From Coriobacteriaceae bacterium AF08-21 (GTDB taxonomy: Bacteria > Actinomycetota > Coriobacteriia > Coriobacteriales > Coriobacteriaceae), in assembly GCA_027687465.1 (NCBI GenBank), contig JAQCQR010000001.1, forward strand, positions 124,001 through 188,000: a stretch of 64,000 nt of DNA, in the 5' to 3' direction. A program made the position numbers and the translations under genes. A model generated the notes under the pieces. It did not search any database and was not told the DNA's origin. It worked only from the letters and a program-made list of their open reading frames with translations. Numbering within the stretch: the first letter of the stretch is position 1; each line of letters begins with the position of its first letter. This document shows, one piece after another, positions 18,544 to 27,244 of this stretch.

Positions 18544-19620
18544 ATGGCATTCGATCCCATCCAAGAGGATTGCCATCGCCTCGTTCTTGAGGCCTTGCGC
18601 CGCGACAATATCCCGCTCACCGACGGTGCCGCCGTAGAGCGTCTGATGGAACAATTCACTCGCAACCCCGCGCCGCTCATCGTGCACGACCGCGACCGCG
18701 CCGGGCACCTCATTGCCAAGGTGGTCGAGGCTGTCGACTACCGCATTCCCTTTATCCCTGACGACAACCAGGCAGAGCAGGAAGAGACCGCTGCCGAGAA
18801 CATGCTTCGCGAGGCAGCCGCGCTCGACCCCACCAACTGGGACGCCCAGCGCATGCTGACCGCCCTCACCGCCAACTCCAACGAGGAGTACGTACAGTAC
18901 TTGGTATCCAAGCGCGATGAAGTCGAGCACGACCTGGCACTCAAGATCGCCTCGGCGCAGGACCCCTACGAGCGCGAGGCCGCTGGCGACCTTATGCGCC
19001 GCCCCTACCTGCGCTGGCTTGCCGCCCTTGCGTCGCGCGCCCTCATTAGCGGCCGTTATCGCATGTCGCTCGAAGCCGCGAATCGCAGCTTGGACTTTGC
19101 GCCTAACGACCCCGCCGGTGTCCGCCACACCGCGATGCTTGCCATGGCAAAGCTCGAATACCCCGCCGAGGAGCTCAAGCGCTTTCGCTCCGCTCACTCC
19201 GTGCCGTACCTCGCGAATACCCCGCTGCGCCGCCGTCCCAAGGATGCAGAGCGCGACTTGGACCCGTGGACGCTCATCGCACTGATGAGCGCAGCCTGGC
19301 GCGAGCTGGACTACGAGGGTGCCGAACACTACCTGCGTATCCTTGTGCGTTCGTGCCCCCACGCCGCCGAGGCGCTCTACTTCCAAACCGAGTTTCCCGA
19401 TGGCGTCTATGCCCGCGTTAACGTGGGCGTGGGCTCCACCGACGAGCTTGTCCTTGCGCTGTCCGAGGCGACGCCGATACTGCAGGAGGGCCTGGGCGCT
19501 CCCGACAACGCCAGCTTTGCCGCCTGGGTCGCCACCAACGACATCGTGCGTTCCCAGATCGACGAGCGCATCCTGCGGGCGGCCGAGCAGGGCTTGCCGT
19601 TTAAGGGAGGAGACCTCTAA
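18544..19620 (+). CDS. TPR-like helical repeat protein
   Basis: This encodes 358 residues starting after AAAGGAGG. It is all-helical, with TPR-like segments such as ENMLREAAALDPTNWDAQRM, SLEAANRSLDFAPNDPAGVR and WRELDYEGAEHYLRILVRSC. There is no signal peptide or catalytic motif. The next gene begins inside its stop codon (TAATG), so the two are co-translated, and that protein has a similar repeat make-up. Both precede a murT-gatD fusion gene. A scaffold role is likely for this repeat class, but no specific function can be assigned. Confidence 0.7.
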   Translation: MAFDPIQEDCHRLVLEALRRDNIPLTDGAAVERLMEQFTRNPAPLIVHDRDRAGHLIAKVVEAVDYRIPFIPDDNQAEQEETAAENMLREAAALDPTNWDAQRMLTALTANSNEEYVQYLVSKRDEVEHDLALKIASAQDPYEREAAGDLMRRPYLRWLAALASRALISGRYRMSLEAANRSLDFAPNDPAGVRHTAMLAMAKLEYPAEELKRFRSAHSVPYLANTPLRRRPKDAERDLDPWTLIALMSAAWRELDYEGAEHYLRILVRSCPHAAEALYFQTEFPDGVYARVNVGVGSTDELVLALSEATPILQEGLGAPDNASFAAWVATNDIVRSQIDERILRAAEQGLPFKGGDL

Positions 19621-20663
19621 TGGATCCGAGCGTCTACATCCCCGCCTACCTGGAGCGCGCCTACGTTGCGTCGCACCCCGAACTCACCGATGCAGCACGC
19701 GAGCTTGTCCATAACGACATTAGCGCGAATCCCCAAAAGTATGCGCAGTCCGAGCATGCCCAGGCGCTGCTGTCCTATGCCGGTGTTCATCGCCACCTGC
19801 TCGACGAGCTCCATCGCATCGAGGACATGGGCAGCGACGAGGAGTTCGAGCAGACGCGCAATCGCCTGTTCGACGACATGCGCGACGAGCTGCTCAAGAT
19901 TGTCCGCGTCGATGCACTGGCCGTCGACGCGCAGCTGCTCGCCATCATCCTGGCCGACACGCCCGTTGACGCCTGCCTGGGCGACCTGATGAAGCTCGAG
20001 GTGACCACGGCCGATTACCTGCAGCAAAGCGTGCCCGGGTTCGATATGGAGGCCCCACGCTACTGGGCCAACAAGGTTTTGACGGACGGCGTGACAGCGG
20101 CAGATCTCACCGTGAACGAGCCGGCTCTTATCGGGTGGCTCCACACGCTCGAGGCTATCTCGCAGCTGTGCATGGCGAGCGCTCGCTACCGTGCTGCCGC
20201 CGACTACGCCCGCCGCGTCCTTAAGGCAGAAGGCTATCCCACCCGAGCCGCAGGCACCGTGCTGCTCGCCCTCGCTCGCTTGGAAGATCAGGACGGCTTT
20301 TTTGCCCTAGCCCACCAGCTCGAGGAACAGGTGGGAGCCGATGCACTCGAGAACTCCCCCTGGTACCTGCTCGCCCGCACAATCCTCTTGTTCAAAACGA
20401 ACAAGATGCGTCCAGCGGTGCGTGCACTACGTGAGTTCGCCAACCGCTGCGAGGGCGGCGCGTTCTTCTTGCTGAATCCCATGTACCAGACACCGTACCT
20501 TCCCTGCCGGCCCGAGCCACGCGATCCCTGGGATCTTTCGCACCAGGCCGTTTGGGAAGCGGACGGCATTATCTCGGACACTCCCGACTTTGCCCCCTGG
20601 GCCAATGCCTGCGAAGACGTGTCGCAGCTTGCCCAGGAATTTGCGCGCCGCTATGGATTTTAG
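19620..20663 (+). CDS. TPR-like helical protein, partner of the preceding gene
   Basis: This encodes 347 residues whose ATG shares one base with the preceding stop. It is helical, with TPR-like elements such as ISQLCMASARYRAAADYARR and VLKAEGYPTRAAGTVLLALA. Its C-terminal region (YLPCRPEPRDPWDLSHQAVW) is aromatic and Pro-rich. The overall composition matches the upstream protein, suggesting distant paralogs that act together. The murT-gatD fusion starts 45 bp downstream in the same direction, so a three-gene operon is plausible. The function is unknown. Confidence 0.68.
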   Translation: MDPSVYIPAYLERAYVASHPELTDAARELVHNDISANPQKYAQSEHAQALLSYAGVHRHLLDELHRIEDMGSDEEFEQTRNRLFDDMRDELLKIVRVDALAVDAQLLAIILADTPVDACLGDLMKLEVTTADYLQQSVPGFDMEAPRYWANKVLTDGVTAADLTVNEPALIGWLHTLEAISQLCMASARYRAAADYARRVLKAEGYPTRAAGTVLLALARLEDQDGFFALAHQLEEQVGADALENSPWYLLARTILLFKTNKMRPAVRALREFANRCEGGAFFLLNPMYQTPYLPCRPEPRDPWDLSHQAVWEADGIISDTPDFAPWANACEDVSQLAQEFARRYGF

Positions 20664-20708
20664 TGACGCACTCGACCCGACCATGTCGTTTACGTTAGGA
20701 ACGGTTTC

Positions 20709-22886
20709 ATGAACCTCCGCTCATCTCTTGCCTGCACCTCGAGCGATATCGCTCGCTGGGGACTGCGCTCCGTCCTCAAGCGCCAGGGTGGCGTACTCCC
20801 CGGCCGCATTGCCATGAAGATCGACCCCGAGCTGCTAAGCGACCTCGCGAGCCTGGTCGACCGCAGCGTGGTGATCACCGGCACCAACGGTAAGACCACC
20901 ACCTCCAACCTCATCGCCGACGCCGTTGCTGCCAGCGGTGCTACCGTGGTGTGCAACCGTGCCGGCAACAATATGGAGCCTGGTGTGGTGGGTGCCCTGC
21001 TCGAGGCCCGTGGCGGCCTTAAACACACCAGCAGAGGCAAGCGCGTGGGCGTTTTTGAGTGCGATGAGCTTTACACCGTACGCGTTCTGCCCAAGCTCAA
21101 GCCGACGTACTTTGTGCTGCTCAACCTGTTCCGCGACCAGCTAGACCGCTACGGCGAGATCGATCACACCCAGGAGGTCATCGCCCACGCGTTGGAGCTC
21201 TCGCCGACAACGACGCTTATCTATAACGCCGACGATCCGCTGTGTGCCGCGATCGCCGCGCGCGTTCCCAACGCGAGTATTGCCTTTGGCATCGACGGCG
21301 CCACCAACACCGAGTCTGACCGCATTAGCGACTCGCGCTTTTGCTCGCAGTGCAACGCGCCGCTGGAGTATGACTACGTGCAATACGGCCAGCTCGGCGC
21401 CTACCATTGCCCCTCGTGCGGTTGGGCCCGCCCCGCGCTTGTCCGTCGCGTGACGGGCGTGAAGCTCGGCTGCGACGGCTACGGCTTTGACCTGGTCTTT
21501 GGATCTGCGCCCGACGCGGGCGCCGGACACATTGTCACACGCTACAACGGCCTGTACATGGTCTATAACGTTGCCGCTGCCTTCTTTGCCGCGCACGAGT
21601 TGGGCGTGGACACGGCGCTTCTACAGCCTACGCTCGATGCCTATGTGCCCGCCGGTGGTCGTATGGGGCGCTGGGATATCGCCGGCCGCACCGTCGAGGC
21701 CAACCTGGCCAAGAATCCCGTAGGCTTCGATCGACAAATCCAGTCCATCAAGACGGCAGACGGCAGACTCTGCGCTTTCTTCCTCAACGACAACGATGCC
21801 GACGGCCACGATGTATCGTGGATCTACGACGTCGACTTTGAGCGCATCGCCGACACGCCGGGTCTTGTCGCCTTTGCCGGCGGCACGCGCGCACACGACA
21901 TGCAGGTGCGCCTCAAGTACGCCGGCATCGATGCCGCGATTATCTCGGACGTCGCGCAGGCAATTGGCGCCGTGGCAGACGAGGCCGCCGATGACACCTT
22001 CTACGCCGTCGCCAACTACACGGCCTTCCCGCCGCTGGTCAAGGAGCTCGACGGACTGAAGGGCGCCACTTCCGACGCTGTTGCCGGGCGCGCCGTAGCC
22101 CGTGCCGACGGCAGCGCTCTTCCTGTCGGCATCGCACCAGTCGAGCTTTCGCGCCCGCTGCGCATCGTCTACCTGTATCCCGATGCCCTTAACCTCTACG
22201 GCGACGGCGGCAATGTTATCGCGCTCGAGCGCCGTTGCGCCTGGCGTGGCATTCCCGCGCGTGTAGACGAGGTCCGTATGGGCGAGGTGCTCGACCTGAC
22301 GGACGCCGACATCGTCATGATGGGCGGCGGCTCCGACCGCGACCAGCTAGCCGTGGCACACGAACTGCTCGCCCAAAAAGACAAGGTCGCGGCCTATGTT
22401 GAGGATGGCGGCTCGCTGCTTGCCATCTGTGGCAGCTATCAGCTGCTCGGCCGTTCGTACTATATGGGCGAGGATCGCATCGAGGGTCTGGGGGTCATTG
22501 CCGCCGAAACCGTACGCGGCTCCGACCGCCTGATCGGCAACGTAGCCGTCAAAACCGACCTGGCACCTGAGCCCTTTGTGGGATTCGAGAACCATGGCGG
22601 CCGCACGCTTTTGGACGCCGATGCCACGCCGCTCGGAACGTCCGTCGTCACGGGCACCGGCAACAACGGCGATGATGGCCTTGAGGGCCTCATCTACAAG
22701 GGCGTCATCGGCACGTACCTGCACGGACCGGCACTGCCCAAAAACCCCGAACTCACCGACTGGCTGATCGCGCACGCCCTCGAGCGCCGCGGCGGCGCGC
22801 AGGCCAACGCTCTGCTGCCGCTCAAACCCCTCGACGACATCTACGAGCACGCCGCCCACGACGCCGCCATGAAGCTCCTCCCCTAA
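20709..22886 (+). CDS. MurT-GatD fusion, lipid II isoglutaminyl synthase
   Basis: This encodes 725 residues. Residues 1 to about 470 are MurT, with the Mur-ligase ATP loop VVITGTNGKTTTSNLIADAV, a four-Cys zinc ribbon (CSQCNAPLEY ... CPSCG) and the C-terminal DUF1727 domain. From about 484 comes GatD (LRIVYLYPDALNLYGDGGNV), a class I amidotransferase with nucleophile Cys in LLAICGSYQLLG and His in GTYLHGPALPKNP. The complex amidates D-glutamate in the lipid II stem peptide at the cytoplasmic face. In most Gram-positive bacteria the two subunits are separate adjacent genes, so the single chain is notable. The start follows AGGA. Confidence 0.93.
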   Translation: MNLRSSLACTSSDIARWGLRSVLKRQGGVLPGRIAMKIDPELLSDLASLVDRSVVITGTNGKTTTSNLIADAVAASGATVVCNRAGNNMEPGVVGALLEARGGLKHTSRGKRVGVFECDELYTVRVLPKLKPTYFVLLNLFRDQLDRYGEIDHTQEVIAHALELSPTTTLIYNADDPLCAAIAARVPNASIAFGIDGATNTESDRISDSRFCSQCNAPLEYDYVQYGQLGAYHCPSCGWARPALVRRVTGVKLGCDGYGFDLVFGSAPDAGAGHIVTRYNGLYMVYNVAAAFFAAHELGVDTALLQPTLDAYVPAGGRMGRWDIAGRTVEANLAKNPVGFDRQIQSIKTADGRLCAFFLNDNDADGHDVSWIYDVDFERIADTPGLVAFAGGTRAHDMQVRLKYAGIDAAIISDVAQAIGAVADEAADDTFYAVANYTAFPPLVKELDGLKGATSDAVAGRAVARADGSALPVGIAPVELSRPLRIVYLYPDALNLYGDGGNVIALERRCAWRGIPARVDEVRMGEVLDLTDADIVMMGGGSDRDQLAVAHELLAQKDKVAAYVEDGGSLLAICGSYQLLGRSYYMGEDRIEGLGVIAAETVRGSDRLIGNVAVKTDLAPEPFVGFENHGGRTLLDADATPLGTSVVTGTGNNGDDGLEGLIYKGVIGTYLHGPALPKNPELTDWLIAHALERRGGAQANALLPLKPLDDIYEHAAHDAAMKLLP

Positions 22887-22892
22887 CGCCCC

Positions 22893-22933
22893 AACCGCCA
22901 CAAAGGGGACAGGCACCTTTGTGGCGGTTTTGA
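22893..22933 (+). terminator. Terminator after the murT-gatD fusion
   Basis: The 14-bp stem AACCGCCACAAAGG (22893-22906) with CCTTTGTGGCGGTT (22916-22929) has a 9-nt loop and a short T run. Confidence 0.75.
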
Positions 22934-22950
22934 CCCGTCCCAGCGGTTTG

Positions 22951-23085
22951 TCTCAATCTGTAACATCTAGACCGTTAAAAGTCGTCTTACTGTTACAGAA
23001 TGAGATGTTCGTCCCGACGCCTGCCTTTTGTCTCGATCTGTAACACATAGAGCCGATTTATCAGCCCAGATGTTACAGGTTGAGA
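22951..23085. repeat. Two tandem copies of a 55-bp inverted-repeat unit
   Basis: TCTCAATCTGTAACA (22951-22965) pairs with TGTTACAGAATGAGA (22991-23005). TCTCGATCTGTAACA (23031-23045) pairs with TGTTACAGGTTGAGA (23071-23085). Each is a 15-bp arm with one or two mismatches, and the units repeat with an 80-bp period. They lie between a terminator and tRNA-Glu. Confidence 0.8.
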
Positions 23086-23185
23086 TATTTGAAAATCGGA
23101 ATAGAAGCCTACTCCTATGTGGTGGTTTTCCAGTTTGCCAACGATATACGCGCCGGCAAAAAAGTCTGCTATACTCTTTCCCGCT

Positions 23186-23262
23186 GTCCCCATCGTCTAG
23201 CGGCCAAGGACGCCACCCTTTCAAGGTGGATATCGCGGGTTCGAATCCCGCTGGGGGCACCA
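23186..23262 (+). tRNA. tRNA-Glu (anticodon TTC), CCA encoded
   Basis: The cloverleaf is complete. The acceptor GTCCCCA pairs with TGGGGGC. The anticodon stem CCACC / GGTGG encloses CTTTCAA with anticodon TTC. The T-arm is GCGGGTTCGAATCCCGC. The discriminator A is at 23259 and an encoded CCA at 23260-23262. A -10-like TATACT lies at 23170-23175. Confidence 0.95.
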
Positions 23263-23274
23263 TTTAAACTGAGA

Positions 23275-23306
23275 AGCCCGTTGCCCTCGCGGTAACGGGC
23301 TTTTTG
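23275..23306 (+). terminator. Terminator of tRNA-Glu
   Basis: AGCCCGTT (23275-23282) pairs with AACGGGCT (23294-23301), with further pairing inside, and is followed by TTTTT. Confidence 0.85.
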
Positions 23307-23481
23307 CTGCCGATATGCCGGGATTCGAACCCGACAGGGTGCAGAGCTGAGGAAACGCGTAAGCGTTTTCCAGCGCAGCACGCAAGGAGCGGAGCGACGC
23401 AGCGAAAGCGGGCGGCGCCAGCCGCACGCGGACATCGCGGTAGCGGGCTTTTTGCTACCCATACGCCGGGATTCGAACCCC
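23289..23481. repeat. Duplicated terminator plus tRNA T-arm-like segment
   Basis: A 45-bp segment at 23289-23333 recurs at 23437-23481 with 40 of 45 identities. Each copy has GCGGGCTTTTTGCT-type terminator sequence followed by GCCGGGATTCGAACCC, the reverse complement of a tRNA T-arm. No full tRNA surrounds either copy. The 100 bp between is GC-rich with small hairpins such as GAAACGCGTAAGCGTTTTC. Confidence 0.8.
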
Positions 23482-23530
23482 GAAGGCATAAAATCACACT
23501 GTCATCCAAGGGCCCGTGGACAAAAAATAG

Positions 23531-23719
23531 CAAATATGAGTACTGTTACCAATTTAGTAACAGCGATTTCATGCCATCAGAAGGCGATTTGGACACAAGG
23601 CGTCCTACGGCGGAGGAATTGCAGGCATTTATCAGCTAAGTACTTGGACATATGTTGCGTAACACTGCATATTTTGCAAAAAGATAATGCTACAGGGCTT
23701 GTGACAGTACTCATATTTG
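23531..23719. repeat. 189-bp MITE-like element with perfect 16-bp terminal inverted repeats
   Basis: CAAATATGAGTACTGT (23531-23546) and its exact complement ACAGTACTCATATTTG (23704-23719) bound an AT-richer 157-bp interior without a convincing gene. No clear target-site duplication is visible at the ends. Confidence 0.65.
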
Positions 23720-23794
23720 ACGTTTTTCGCCCACGACCCCTTATTGCGTGGGCGAATCAGTTGCAAAGCGGGATCCAAAGCGTCCTTCGCACAC

Positions 23795-23826
23795 AAAAAC
23801 CGGAGCCCGCATGATGCGGACCCCGG
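23795..23826 (-). terminator. Terminator of the glutamine synthetase gene
   Basis: On the reverse strand CCGGGGTCCGC and GCGGGCTCCGG form a stem followed by TTTTT, about 30 nt beyond the stop. Confidence 0.8.
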
Positions 23827-23857
23827 CTCAATACCGTGACGATATGTCGGTTACGTT

Positions 23858-25945
23858 CTACACGTAGAACAGAATGTCGTCGTAGGTCGGAACCGGCCAG
23901 TAGTCGGCGGCCACGATCTCCTCCATTGCGTCCACGGCGGCACGCAGCGTATCCATAGCGGGAACGACCTCGTGCGCGTACACGTTGGCCTGCTCCTGGC
24001 CATCGAGGGCCTCGGCCTTCTGATGCACGGCGTCGAGCGCCTTGATGGAGTCGTTGATGGCGGTGATGCCGTTGCAGAGCTTGTTGAGCGTGTTCTGCTC
24101 GCACTGCATGGCGGCATCGGCACCGGCGGCACGGATTGCCTCCAAGCCCTTGGCGACCTTGGTGGCATAGGCGGTGATGACCGGACGATAGGTACGACGT
24201 GCCTCGCGAATCATCGTGGTAGCCTCGATGTTCATGAGCTTGTTGTACTTCTCGAGCTTGCAGTCGTAGCGGCACTGGGCCTCGGCACGGGTCAGGACGC
24301 CTGTCTCCTCAAAGAGCGCGATGGCCTTATCGGAAACGAAGGCGGGCAGAGCGTCGGCCGTGGTCTTGTTGTTGGCAAGGCCGCGCTTCTCGGCCTCGAT
24401 GGGCCACTCGTCGGAGTAACCGTCGCCGGAGAACAGGATGCGCTGGTGATCGGTCAGCACCTTCTTGCAGTACTCGAGCGCGGCGTCCTGGAACTTATCC
24501 TCGGGCGTACCCTCGAGTGCGTCGGCGAAAGACTTGAGCGACTTGGCCACGGCGGCATCGAGCACCAGATTGGAGTCGGAGACGTTCTGCTCGGAGCCGC
24601 AGGCACGGAACTCGAACTTGTTGCCGGTGAAGGCAAACGGGGAGGTGCGGTTGCGGTCGGTGTTGTCCTGCATCAGCTTGGGCAGGGTATCGGCGCCCAG
24701 GTCAAGCACGCCGCGCGTGGCATGGACGGAAGCCTTGCCATCGATGATCTTCTCGACGACCTCGGTGAGCTGGTCGCCCAGGAAGATGGACATAATCGCC
24801 GGAGGAGCCTCGTTGGCGCCCAGACGATGATCGTTGCCGGCCGAGGCAACGGAGGCACGCAGGAGTTCCTGATAGTTATCGACGGCCTCGATCACCGCGG
24901 TGAGGAAGACGATGAACTGCAGGTTGTCGAGCGGAGTGTCGCCCGGGTCGAGCAGGTTCTCGGACTCGGTGCCAAGCGACCAGTTGTTGTGCTTGCCCGA
25001 ACCGTTGATGCCCTCGAAGGGCTTCTCGTGCAGCAGGCAGACCAAGTCGTGGCGGGAGGCGATGAGCTTCATCTTCTCCATCATGACCAGATTCTGGTCG
25101 ATGGCCTCGTTGACCTCGCCGTAGACAGGGGCGAGCTCATGCTGGCAGGGAGCGACCTCGTTGTGCTTGGTCTTGGCAGGAATGCCAAGCGCCCACAGCT
25201 CATCGTCCAGGTCCTTCATATAGGACGAGACGGTGGGGCGGATAGCGCCAAAGTAGTGCTCCTCGAGCTCCTGGCCCTTGCAGGGAGCAGCACCAAAGAG
25301 GGTGCGCCCGGTGATGACCAGGTCCCTGCGCTTGCGGTAAGCGTCCTTCTTGATCAGGAAGTACTCCTGCTCATCGCCCACGGAAGGAACGACCTTCTTG
25401 GGGGTCTTGCCAAACAGCGCCAAAACGCGCTTGGACTCACGCGAGAGCGCGGTCATGGAGCGCAGCAGCGGGGTCTTCTTGTCCAGGGCCTCGCCCGTGT
25501 AGGAGCAGAAAGCTGTGGGGATGCACAGGACATCGTCCTTAATGAATGCGGGGCTGGTGGGATCCCAAGCGGTGTAGCCACGGGCCTCGAAGGTGGCACG
25601 CAGGCCGCCGTTGGGGAAACTGGAGGCGTCCGGCTCGCCCTGGATGAGGTTCTTGCCCGTAAACTTGGTAATGGCGGTGCCGTCGTGGTTGGGCTCGAGG
25701 AAGCTGTCGTGCTTCTCGGAAGTAATGCCCGAAAGCGGCTGGAACCAGTGCGCGTAGTGCGTCGCGCCCTTGGAGATGGCCCAGACCTTCATGGCGTGGG
25801 CAACGGCGTTGGCCACATCCAGGTCGAGCGGCTCACCGTCCTCGAGGGTTGCAGCAAGGCGCTTCCAAATGTCCTTGGGGAGGTAGTCCTTCATGACTTC
25901 CTCAGAGAACACCATGGTCCCGAAGCGGTCAGTAAGTTCGGCCAT
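23858..25945 (-). CDS. glnN: Glutamine synthetase type III
   Basis: This encodes 695 residues from the ATG at 25945 (AAGGGAG upstream), matching the roughly 700-residue GSIII class and far longer than GSI (about 450). Conserved segments include [15 protein letters not shown] (metal/Glu site), [40 protein letters not shown], and [15 protein letters not shown] (ammonia/ATP site), plus the GSIII-specific C-terminal helical region. It makes glutamine from glutamate, ammonia and ATP in the cytosol. It is monocistronic with its own terminator. No PII or regulator gene lies nearby. Confidence 0.95.
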   Translation of the reverse strand: MAELTDRFGTMVFSEEVMKDYLPKDIWKRLAATLEDGEPLDLDVANAVAHAMKVWAISKGATHYAHWFQPLSGITSEKHDSFLEPNHDGTAITKFTGKNLIQGEPDASSFPNGGLRATFEARGYTAWDPTSPAFIKDDVLCIPTAFCSYTGEALDKKTPLLRSMTALSRESKRVLALFGKTPKKVVPSVGDEQEYFLIKKDAYRKRRDLVITGRTLFGAAPCKGQELEEHYFGAIRPTVSSYMKDLDDELWALGIPAKTKHNEVAPCQHELAPVYGEVNEAIDQNLVMMEKMKLIASRHDLVCLLHEKPFEGINGSGKHNNWSLGTESENLLDPGDTPLDNLQFIVFLTAVIEAVDNYQELLRASVASAGNDHRLGANEAPPAIMSIFLGDQLTEVVEKIIDGKASVHATRGVLDLGADTLPKLMQDNTDRNRTSPFAFTGNKFEFRACGSEQNVSDSNLVLDAAVAKSLKSFADALEGTPEDKFQDAALEYCKKVLTDHQRILFSGDGYSDEWPIEAEKRGLANNKTTADALPAFVSDKAIALFEETGVLTRAEAQCRYDCKLEKYNKLMNIEATTMIREARRTYRPVITAYATKVAKGLEAIRAAGADAAMQCEQNTLNKLCNGITAINDSIKALDAVHQKAEALDGQEQANVYAHEVVPAMDTLRAAVDAMEEIVAADYWPVPTYDDILFYV

Positions 25946-26157
25946 ACGGAACTCCCTTCGTATCGGCACCGCGTGAGAAGCGGTGTTGATTACTAACGAA
26001 CGAGTCATAGATTAGGCTCGTCGTGTTTCCGCAACATTACCGTTATGTTGCTGTCACGAAACCAATCAATGAGGTTACCGCATCGCGGCGGCGTTGCCGC
26101 CCTCAACAGCCAATCAACTGTATAAATTGCAGACCTCTCCCCATGGTTTAAGGGTAG

Positions 26158-26231
26158 TCAATTTGGGATGGGGCTCTATTAACTGGTATTTCGCATCAGA
26201 TACCAGTCTTTATAGCCCCATCCCAGATTGA
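26158..26231. repeat. Long interrupted hairpin between glnN and metF
   Basis: The outer TCAAT/ATTGA pairs. Next TGGGATGGGGCT (26164-26175) pairs with AGCCCCATCCCA (26214-26225), and ACTGGTAT (26182-26189) with ATACCAGT (26200-26207). Small internal loops separate the helices, and a 10-nt apical loop closes the structure. There is no T run. It could be a small structured RNA, a palindromic repeat element or a bidirectional insulator in the 426-bp gap. Confidence 0.6.
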
Positions 26232-26371
26232 CCGCTCTGCTATAGGGAATGTCGATAGCAAGGCATCTTTGATTGGTATCCCCGAATAGCGAGTGAAACT
26301 CCACCGTGACACAGTGGTGCTGTAGAATCCTTACAACACATCACACTATTACGTATCTAAAGGAGCACGAT

Positions 26372-27244
26372 ATGCGCGTCGACGAGGTTTTTAAGCAGGC
26401 AGCATCCCAGGGCACCGCACCCGTTTCGTTTGAGATGTTCCCGCCCAAGGGCGAGCTTACCCTCAACACGGCTCGCGAGGTGGCAGGCAATCTGTGCAAG
26501 CTTTCGCCGAGCTTTGTCTCGGTCACCTGCTCTGCCGGCGGCTCGGGCAATGGCGCCACCACCGCCCCCATCGCGCATATGATTACGAGCGAATTCAATA
26601 CGCCCTCGGTGGCGCACCTCACCTGCGTGGGCCGCTCGCACGCCGATATCGTCGCCAAGATCGACGAATACCGCTCCGCCGGCGTAGAAAACATCCTGGC
26701 CCTGCGCGGTGATCTGCCCACTGGCGCGACCGAGGATGACAAGCCCGCCTCGGACTACGCCTACGCCCGTGACCTCATCCCCGAGCTTGTCGACGCCGGC
26801 TTTTGTGTGGGCGCCGCGGCCTACCCCGAGGGCCACATTGCCTGTGAGGACCTCAACGCTTCGGTCGAATACCTCAAGCAAAAACAGGACGCCGGCGCGA
26901 GCTTCTTTGTGACGCAGCTCTTCTTTGACAACGAGTGCTTCTACCGCTTCCGCGAGCTTGCCGACAAGGCGGGCATCACCGTGCCCATTACCGCGGGCAT
27001 CATGCCGTTTATGGGCAAGTCGCAAATCAGCCGCATGGTCTTTATGTGCGGTGCGTCGCTGCCCTCCCCCGTCATCAAGATTCTCGCCAAGTACGAGAAC
27101 GACCCCGAGAGCCTGCAGGCAGCCGGTGTAGATTATGCCGCCCGTCAGCTTTGCGACCTCAAGGAGCACGGTGCCGCCGGTCTGCACCTGTACACTATGA
27201 ATCGTCCTGCGATCGCCGCGACCATTATGGAGCGCCTAGGGTAA
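26372..27244 (+). CDS. metF: Methylenetetrahydrofolate reductase
   Basis: This encodes 290 residues from the ATG at 26372 (AAAGGAG upstream). It is a TIM-barrel FAD enzyme with VSFEMFPPKGE at the N-terminus, SVTCSAGGSGNGATT, NILALRGDLPTG and ITAGIMPFMGKSQISRM. It reduces 5,10-methylene-THF to 5-methyl-THF, the methyl donor for MetH. Its stop overlaps the next start (TAATG), and metH follows, so the three genes form a methionine-synthesis operon with supply, reactivation and transfer steps together. Confidence 0.95.
   Translation: MRVDEVFKQAASQGTAPVSFEMFPPKGELTLNTAREVAGNLCKLSPSFVSVTCSAGGSGNGATTAPIAHMITSEFNTPSVAHLTCVGRSHADIVAKIDEYRSAGVENILALRGDLPTGATEDDKPASDYAYARDLIPELVDAGFCVGAAAYPEGHIACEDLNASVEYLKQKQDAGASFFVTQLFFDNECFYRFRELADKAGITVPITAGIMPFMGKSQISRMVFMCGASLPSPVIKILAKYENDPESLQAAGVDYAARQLCDLKEHGAAGLHLYTMNRPAIAATIMERLG

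Noticed and set aside
23310..23490. Additional tRNA genes on the - strand
   Set aside because: Only T-arm-like pieces are present; acceptor, D and anticodon arms cannot be formed.
23972..25996. 674-codon open frame on the + strand
   Set aside because: It is antisense to the glutamine synthetase gene, whose motifs are unambiguous.
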